A stretch of DNA of 19,243 nucleotides. Origin: Oscillospiraceae bacterium. GTDB lineage: Bacteria > Bacillota > Clostridia > Oscillospirales > Ruminococcaceae. Positions 14,597-19,243 of the stretch are shown piece by piece (positions within the stretch are counted from its first letter, which is position 1; each line of letters begins with the position of its first letter). The position numbers and the translations under genes are program-made. The DNA lies in contig JAQXNQ010000273.1 in assembly GCA_029098085.1 (NCBI GenBank), positions 1-19,243 on the forward strand. Direction: 5' to 3'. Under the pieces are notes generated by a model. The model searched no databases. It was given only the letters and a program-made list of their open reading frames with translations, and was not told the origin of the DNA.

Positions 14597-15226
14597 TCAC
14601 TCTTCCTTCAGCGTGGTAATGATCAGTTTGCTGGAAATGACGGCGGCGATCAGCTCCTCCTTGTTGTTGAAGCCGCACTTCTTCACCAGCTCCCGGATAT
14701 GCCACCGGGCGCCGTCGCTGGTGATGCCGAATTTCTCCCCGATTTCCGAGTAGGTCATGCCCCGGATATAGCAGCGCAGAATCTCCAGCTGCACCGGTGC
14801 AATGTCCCCGGAAAGGATCTGCTCCAGCTCCACCGGAGGGGCTTCATCCGGAAAGACCCGCTCCCCCTGCAGCGTCCGCCGGATTACATGCAGCAGCTCA
14901 TCACTGCCGTGATCCTTGTACCACAGACTGTCGGCGCAGCCCGCCTTTGCCCGGGCCAGCACCTCCGGATCCACCAGAGAGGTGGTGATCACCACCTTGA
15001 TGTGGGGCCAGGCCTCCCGGATCCGCTTGCCCGCCGCCAGCCCCGAGTGCCGGTGCAGGGTCTGCACATCCATCAGCACCAGATCGATGTTCCCGCCGCA
15101 GAGCTTTTCCGCCTCAAAGGCGTCCCGGACGGCAGCGATCAGATAAAACTCATTGTCCGCAGCCAGCATATTGGAAAAATACTCCTGTATGAAGCGGTCA
15201 TCCTCAACCAGAATCGTGTTGATCAC
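14597..15226 (-). CDS. NarL/LuxR-type response regulator
   Basis: A 209-residue DNA-binding response regulator. The receiver domain (1-~122) has all key residues: acidic pair D9/D10, phospho-acceptor D53 in 'LVLMDVQ', T81/T82 and K104. A LuxR-type helix-turn-helix (~142-200) follows, with 'LEILRCYIRGMTYSEIGEKFGITSDGARWHIRELVKK'-like features that bind DNA as a dimer. It starts at GTG 15226, which overlaps the TGA of the kinase gene (GTGA), with AAAGGAGG upstream. It is the third gene of the signalling operon, and its end is about 65 bp from the shared element before the SpaA gene. It is the most likely protein to bind that element (inference). No terminator is seen after it, so some read-through into the SpaA gene is possible. 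Confidence 0.93.
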   Translation of the reverse strand: MINTILVEDDRFIQEYFSNMLAADNEFYLIAAVRDAFEAEKLCGGNIDLVLMDVQTLHRHSGLAAGKRIREAWPHIKVVITTSLVDPEVLARAKAGCADSLWYKDHGSDELLHVIRRTLQGERVFPDEAPPVELEQILSGDIAPVQLEILRCYIRGMTYSEIGEKFGITSDGARWHIRELVKKCGFNNKEELIAAVISSKLIITTLKEE

Positions 15227-16485
15227 AGATCGTCATCCTCCTTTCGGGGAAGGTACAGCACCATGGAAAAGGCGGGACTGTGGGACAGGTGCATCTCGCC
15301 CCCCGAAGCCTCCACGCTCCGGCGCAGGGAGGAAAGACCGCTGCCCTCGACGATCTCCCCTTTCGGCGGATCGCCGCTGTTGGTGATTTCGGCCCGGAGC
15401 AGTCCCGCCCGCTCGGTCACCCGCAGGTACACGGCATCGCCTTTGGCATGGCGGATACAGTTGGTGACGCACTCCCGGACCGCTGCCGCGATCAGCCGCT
15501 CCGCCGCCGTATCCGGCGGAATGTAGCCGGTGAGGGTCACCCGAACCCCCAGCTGCTCCGCCTCCTGCTGCACCTGCTCCAGCGTGCCCGGCAGGGCGGG
15601 ACGTCCGGCGGACAGCATGCTCACCGCCTCCTTCAGTCCCTTCAGCTTCTGCCTGACCTCCCGGGAGGAGCTGTTCTTCACGTCCTGCACCGTCAGAAGG
15701 CTCCGGCCCAGGGTGTCATGCAGATAGACCTTCAGCTCCAGGCTTTCCTTTTCCCGCACATCGTCCGCCATTCGCTCGTACATCTTTTGAAGCCGGCGGT
15801 TGACCCGCTCCAGCGCAGTATTGCTGTCCTGCAGCCGGACGTTGCCCTCGATGATTTCCGTTTCATCGTGGGCAGTCAGCTGCACATACCCTTCCAGCCC
15901 CTCGCTGGTCAGCTCATCCCGGCGGAACCGGTAGATCCGGCCGTCCGGGAAGCGGCAGCAGTCCGCCATATCCGGCAGCGGAACGACGCCGCTGCTCTCC
16001 GGCGGATGCTCCAGGGCACCGGTCAGGGCGGAAAGGGTCTGCGGATCCCCGCCAATCAGCATCCGGGACAGCCCGTCCATCTTCCGGTTGCAGAGAACCA
16101 CCCGGTCCAACTCATCCGCAAAGCAGAGCCCGACGGGCAGATCGTCCATGGTTTCCTTGATGGACCAGGCGTTGATCTCCCGTCTGCTCCGCAAAAATTC
16201 GTACCGGAGACTGCATCCGGCGTACAGCAGCTCCGCCAGAATCCCCGCTGCCAGCAGCAAGGCGGGAGTATGAACCCCCGGCGAAATATCCCGGTTCGTC
16301 GCCGCCAGAACCGTCAGCAGCTGCAGCATGGCAGCGTGAAGGATCAGATCCAGCACCATCCGCACCACGGCCCGCCGGTGAGAAGCCCGGTAGACCAGCA
16401 GGATGATTCCGGCCATACAGCCGAACCAGAGCAGCAGAATCAGCATCATCTGCTCATCGTGCGACAGCTCACAGAAACAGGTCAT
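15223..16485 (-). CDS. Membrane histidine kinase (HisKA_3/NarX-type)
   Basis: A 420-residue sensor kinase. Three transmembrane helices lie at ~13-33, 41-62 and 74-92. A PAS-like region (~105-215, 'ETMDDLPVGLCFADELDRVVLCN') is followed by a coiled coil, then the phospho-acceptor motif H256-D257 in 'YLHDTLGRSLL', typical of kinases that pair with NarL-type regulators. The ATPase domain has an N-box around E338-N342 ('RECVTNCIRHA') and a G-box 'GSGLSSLRRSVEASGG' (381-396). The start at 16485 is chosen: ATG overlaps the upstream TGA (ATGA), and GGGAGG lies 9 bases ahead. It should phosphorylate the regulator encoded next. There is no large external domain, so sensing may be by the membrane part or by the neighbouring 7/8-TM protein. 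Confidence 0.92.
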   Translation of the reverse strand: MTCFCELSHDEQMMLILLLWFGCMAGIILLVYRASHRRAVVRMVLDLILHAAMLQLLTVLAATNRDISPGVHTPALLLAAGILAELLYAGCSLRYEFLRSRREINAWSIKETMDDLPVGLCFADELDRVVLCNRKMDGLSRMLIGGDPQTLSALTGALEHPPESSGVVPLPDMADCCRFPDGRIYRFRRDELTSEGLEGYVQLTAHDETEIIEGNVRLQDSNTALERVNRRLQKMYERMADDVREKESLELKVYLHDTLGRSLLTVQDVKNSSSREVRQKLKGLKEAVSMLSAGRPALPGTLEQVQQEAEQLGVRVTLTGYIPPDTAAERLIAAAVRECVTNCIRHAKGDAVYLRVTERAGLLRAEITNSGDPPKGEIVEGSGLSSLRRSVEASGGEMHLSHSPAFSMVLYLPRKEDDDL

Positions 16486-18143
16486 CCTCCGGTGCCTCCC
16501 TTCAGGGGCAGGATCAGGCTCCACTCATCCTCATCGGAGCGCTCGGCGCAGGCCTCCGGATAGTCCCTCGTCAGAACGCTCAGATCCTCCCGGCAACCCA
16601 CCGTCAGACGGATCCGCAGAATGCCGGACACCACGCTGACCGTCACCGTCATCGCAAACAGGCTGTCCATCGCCGCCTCCACCGCAGCTTCAAAGAAATC
16701 ATAGGCCAGCGCCGCCGTTTCACCGGGCAGATAGGGCCGACCCGTCTCCACAAACATGGTGCAGCGCACCCCCATGGGCTGGAGATACCGGATGGACTCG
16801 GCCAGCGCGTTTTTCAGCTCCTCCTCCGCCACATCCACACTGCTGTACACCGAAAGGGTCAGATGCTTTTTCCGTTTGACATAACTGCCCAGTACGGCGA
16901 TGCGGGAAAGAATCCTCCTGCCCGCCTCCACATCCTCCCCTACGGCCTCGTAGGCCTTCATCAGAGCGGAAATCCGGTCAATCTGCTTCTGGGTGGCGGC
17001 AGTCAGCAGGTCATACAGCCGGTTCTGCTCCTCCACCGTTTTGCGCTCCTTCTCCAGCTCGTACTCATACCGCAGTATGGCGCTGCGCTCGATCAACTCC
17101 TCCCGGGCCGCGGTCAGCTGCTCCTTCAGCCGGATCAGCTCGGATATGTCCTCGGTCCAGATGGCGTGGCCGCCGCTGATGGGCATGTTGTGGAGCATCT
17201 TCCCCTCGGACAGCATCACCGTCCGCTGCTCCGCCTGCCGCATCTGCTGCTCCGGAATGCCGGCTGCCTCCCGGGAGGCATACCGCACCCGATAATCCTG
17301 ATCCACAATCTGGGCATTGTTTCCCACAGCGGCTGCGAACAGCTCATCGTACCGGGTATTGGTGGGAATCAGTCCGCAATAGACGCAGCTCTCCAGCACG
17401 GCGGCAAACAGCAGGCAGCAGCCAACGCTGAAATCTGCAGCCAGATACAGGGTCAGCGGAAAACGCAGACCTATTGTGACAATAAAGAAAAGAGTCAGAA
17501 ACAGGGATACCAGCAGAGGAATAAACTCTTTGTATTTTCTGTTGGATTTATAATGCGACAGCATCAGGGCAAAGGCCGCCACCGTGCAGGCCACGAACCA
17601 GCCGAACACCATATAATAGCCAAAGCCGTAGGTATAGTCGTCGGTAGGAAACACCACAGCGTCCGCCGGAAAACGGAAAACCAGCTGGTGCAGGTCGTTG
17701 GTCATGACCAGCAGAAACAGCAGCAGGGCGGGGATGTATAGAAGGTTCATCCTCCGGGGCATCCGGTAGGAGTCCGCCTTGCCCATATAAAACGACGCGA
17801 ACAGAATCAGCAGCGGAATATACACCAGCGGCAGATAGTACAGGTACCAGATATACCGGGCAGCGTTGACATTGGTCACCACATAATACTTCAGCGTCTT
17901 AATCGTCAGCCAGAACACCACCAGGCCCGCGATGCTGCAGAGATTCCGCCGGACCTCCCGCTGTACCACCCGGCGGCTCAGGGAAAGGCCCCAGACGGTG
18001 AACAGACCGAGGTGCAGAGAACTCCGGACAAACCGCAGCACCGTTTCCCCTTCATAGGATCTGGTTACCATCCGGATGGCGCTGGCGGCCAGCACCACCA
18101 GCGCCACCAGCACCGCTGTTTTTCCGTTCGTTTTCGCCTTCAC
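16482..18143 (-). CDS. Multi-TM sensor protein with degenerate kinase region (histidine-kinase N7TM type)
   Basis: A 553-residue membrane protein. The first ~258 residues hold seven to eight transmembrane helices of the kind found at the N-terminus of 'histidine kinase N-terminal 7TM' proteins, ending in the typical 'CGLIPTNTRYDELF' junction. A short PAS-like stretch (~272-330) and a long coiled coil (~334-400) follow. The C-terminal part (~400-553) sits where a kinase core should be, but I find no His-box, no Asn in an N-box and no glycine-rich G-box. It is probably not an active kinase. It starts at GTG 18143 with GAGAGGGGG upstream, is first in the operon, and overlaps the true kinase gene by 4 bp. 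A likely role is as a sensor partner that controls that kinase (inference). Confidence 0.88.
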   Translation of the reverse strand: MKAKTNGKTAVLVALVVLAASAIRMVTRSYEGETVLRFVRSSLHLGLFTVWGLSLSRRVVQREVRRNLCSIAGLVVFWLTIKTLKYYVVTNVNAARYIWYLYYLPLVYIPLLILFASFYMGKADSYRMPRRMNLLYIPALLLFLLVMTNDLHQLVFRFPADAVVFPTDDYTYGFGYYMVFGWFVACTVAAFALMLSHYKSNRKYKEFIPLLVSLFLTLFFIVTIGLRFPLTLYLAADFSVGCCLLFAAVLESCVYCGLIPTNTRYDELFAAAVGNNAQIVDQDYRVRYASREAAGIPEQQMRQAEQRTVMLSEGKMLHNMPISGGHAIWTEDISELIRLKEQLTAAREELIERSAILRYEYELEKERKTVEEQNRLYDLLTAATQKQIDRISALMKAYEAVGEDVEAGRRILSRIAVLGSYVKRKKHLTLSVYSSVDVAEEELKNALAESIRYLQPMGVRCTMFVETGRPYLPGETAALAYDFFEAAVEAAMDSLFAMTVTVSVVSGILRIRLTVGCREDLSVLTRDYPEACAERSDEDEWSLILPLKGGTGG

Positions 18144-18194
18144 GGGTATCCCCCTCTCCGGTCGACCTGAGCCATCATAAGTGGATTTATTTAC

Positions 18195-18223
18195 ATTATA
18201 TAGGATTAGCCTTGAAAACTCAA
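18195..18223 (-). promoter_or_regulatory. Promoter of the sensor/kinase/regulator operon
   Basis: TTGAGT (18218-18223) and TATAAT (18195-18200) are separated by 17 bp on the leftward strand, about 50 bases before GTG 18143. It does not carry the shared 20-bp element, so the operon is probably expressed at a basal level. Confidence 0.78.
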
Positions 18224-18235
18224 GACAAAAGCCGG

Positions 18236-18264
18236 TTGAAAGTTAGCATTTTTTCCTGTATACT
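18236..18264 (+). promoter_or_regulatory. Promoter of the interrupted hydrolase-like gene
   Basis: TTGAAA (18236-18241), 17-bp spacer, TATACT (18259-18264), about 75 bases before ATG 18339. It is back-to-back with the leftward promoter: the two -35 boxes are only 12 bp apart, so the two polymerases may compete. Confidence 0.75.
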
Positions 18265-18338
18265 GTAAAATACTGGTATGACACAAGGATCGTCCGGCGG
18301 TTCATCCAACCGATATCTGTCAGAAAAGAGGCATTTTT

Positions 18339-18917
18339 ATGTTCAGAATAGATCGTCACAGCGGCGGCTCCGTCCGCTGGAAAAACGAAAACGGCGCCAT
18401 TCGGATTCAGATCGGAGAAGCATCCCAACAGGACGCCCTCCGGCTGTGCTGGGAATTTGACGCCGATGGCAGCGAATATGTGCTCCTGCCCGCCTGCTGC
18501 TACAACGGCAACCGGTTCTGCAGTCTGAAAAAGATCTATCCGCCCATGTTTGCGCTGGAGGAAGCAGCCGTCGACCTGCCGGTGACCATCACCGATGTGA
18601 TCCGGCTGCAGCCCGACGGCAGCGGACGGATCGAAGCCACCACCGGCGATGTGTCCACCCCCTGCATCGGCGTCTTTTCCGAAAAGAAGAAAAAGGGCCT
18701 GCTGCTGTTCACCGTTCAGGAGGTAAGCGGCGTGAATCTGGGCCTTGCTTATGAGCGGGGCCGGATGGAGCTGCAGGTTCCCCATTTCCGGCAAAACGGA
18801 CTCTACCGGGGCAATACCATACGGGAGGGAAAGGATCCCGGCATGGATTTCTCCGCCGGACAGGAATTCTCCATTCCCTACCGGCTGCTGGAGTTTCCCT
18901 GCGAAACCATGGAGTAG
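18339..18917 (+). CDS. N-terminal part of a glycoside-hydrolase-like protein, ended by in-frame TAG
   Basis: A 192-codon reading frame with AAAAGAGG before its ATG and a good promoter. There is no signal peptide, so it is cytoplasmic. The sequence is beta-rich and includes 'YVLLPACCYNGNRF' (47-60), a pattern I associate with N-terminal beta-sandwich domains of bacterial alpha/alpha-barrel glycoside hydrolases; this is a weak recall and no family number can be given. The frame ends at TAG (18915-18917) after 'EFPCETME', in the middle of what looks like one protein, since the same frame continues with sensible coding sequence to the window edge. Either the gene is a recent pseudogene, or the base is an error, or the codon is read through. 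TAG also ends the TPM gene here, so general recoding is unlikely. Confidence 0.7.
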   Translation: MFRIDRHSGGSVRWKNENGAIRIQIGEASQQDALRLCWEFDADGSEYVLLPACCYNGNRFCSLKKIYPPMFALEEAAVDLPVTITDVIRLQPDGSGRIEATTGDVSTPCIGVFSEKKKKGLLLFTVQEVSGVNLGLAYERGRMELQVPHFRQNGLYRGNTIREGKDPGMDFSAGQEFSIPYRLLEFPCETME

Positions 18918-19243
18918 TTTTATAAGGTTTACTTCCAAAACCGCAAGTGCATGGGGCTGGACGATGAGCGCCCGACCGTGCTGCCCTTTGAGGTGCAGTT
19001 TGCCATCCTGCGGGACAAATACAACCACTGGAACTGGCGGTACAACGAAGGCTATTACCGGGTGGGCACCGACGATAACATGTTCAATGCCTGGCAGCTG
19101 GGCTGGGTGGGCGGAGGGATGGCCTCCTATCCCCTGATGAAGCTGGGCGGAGAGCCGGAATGGGAGCGGGGCATGGCGACTCTGCAGCACATGACCCGCA
19201 CCCAGAAGGCCAGCGGCCTGCTCTGCGGCATTGTCACCGCATC
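18918..19243 (+). pseudogene. Continuation of the interrupted glycoside-hydrolase-like gene (3' end outside window)
   Basis: The frame of the preceding gene stays open for 108 codons after the TAG and runs off the window. The encoded residues are rich in Trp, Tyr, Gly and Asp ('YNHWNWRYNEGYYRVGTDDN', 'WQLGWVGGGMASYPLM'), typical of the alpha/alpha-barrel catalytic domain of glycoside hydrolases. The first internal ATG (18951) has no ribosome binding site, so separate translation is not supported. The natural product is therefore one longer protein split by a single nonsense codon. Confidence 0.65.

Noticed and set aside
15280..16563. A 427-codon open frame on the + strand
   Set aside because: It is antisense to the histidine kinase gene, whose catalytic motifs are clear; the antisense protein has no recognisable features.
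18915..18917. Pyrrolysine or general TAG recoding
   Set aside because: TAG is used as a normal stop by the TPM gene in this window, the interrupted protein is not a methylamine methyltransferase, and no pyl genes are present here. It cannot be fully excluded from the window alone.

Overview
The window looks like chromosomal DNA of a GC-rich, low-complexity-poor Gram-positive anaerobe, most likely a gut-type Clostridia (Oscillospiraceae-like) member. The reasons are: AGGAGG-type ribosome binding sites in front of almost every gene, lipoprotein signal peptides, a cell-wall sorting signal of the PPKTG type known from Clostridia, a three-subunit molybdenum hydroxylase, and zinc-ribbon/SPFH proteins typical of Firmicutes. 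The taxonomic placement is inference. No tRNA, rRNA, CRISPR array, transposase or phage gene was seen, and no gene-free stretch exceeds 300 bases.

Region 1 (1-3113, + strand): the 3' end of a xanthine-dehydrogenase-family operon, in the order FAD subunit (cut by the window edge), [2Fe-2S] subunit, molybdopterin subunit. It ends in a strong hairpin terminator shared with the convergent operon on the other strand.

Region 2 (3132-12855, - strand): a nine-gene run that reads from right to left. The order is: a receiver-like protein with Glu in place of the phospho-Asp; an SPFH protein with four C-terminal zinc ribbons (YdjI-like); a small lipoprotein; a DUF4428 zinc-ribbon protein; a TFIIB-type zinc-ribbon membrane protein (YdjG-like); a TPM-domain protein (YdjH-like); a zinc-ribbon/proline-repeat/TM protein; a large lipoprotein; and a small DUF6935-like protein. 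The trio TFIIB-ribbon, TPM and SPFH matches the B. subtilis pspA-ydjGHI membrane-stress operon, but no PspA is present and several extra zinc-ribbon and lipoprotein partners are added.

Region 3 (12877-18223, - strand): a three-gene signalling operon (7/8-TM degenerate kinase, histidine kinase, NarL/LuxR-type response regulator) joined by 4-bp stop/start overlaps, followed by a sortase-anchored protein with three SpaA-like domains. The promoter of the SpaA gene and the promoter of the region 2 operon carry the same 20-bp element at the same distance (17 bp) from an identical TATAAT box. This suggests that both are controlled by one regulator, plausibly the response regulator encoded here. The regulator, wall protein and YdjGHI-like operon may therefore form one envelope-sensing regulon.

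Region 4 (18236-19243, + strand): a divergent promoter and a gene resembling a bacterial glycoside-hydrolase-type protein. It is interrupted by an in-frame TAG at 18915, after which the reading frame stays open to the window edge.
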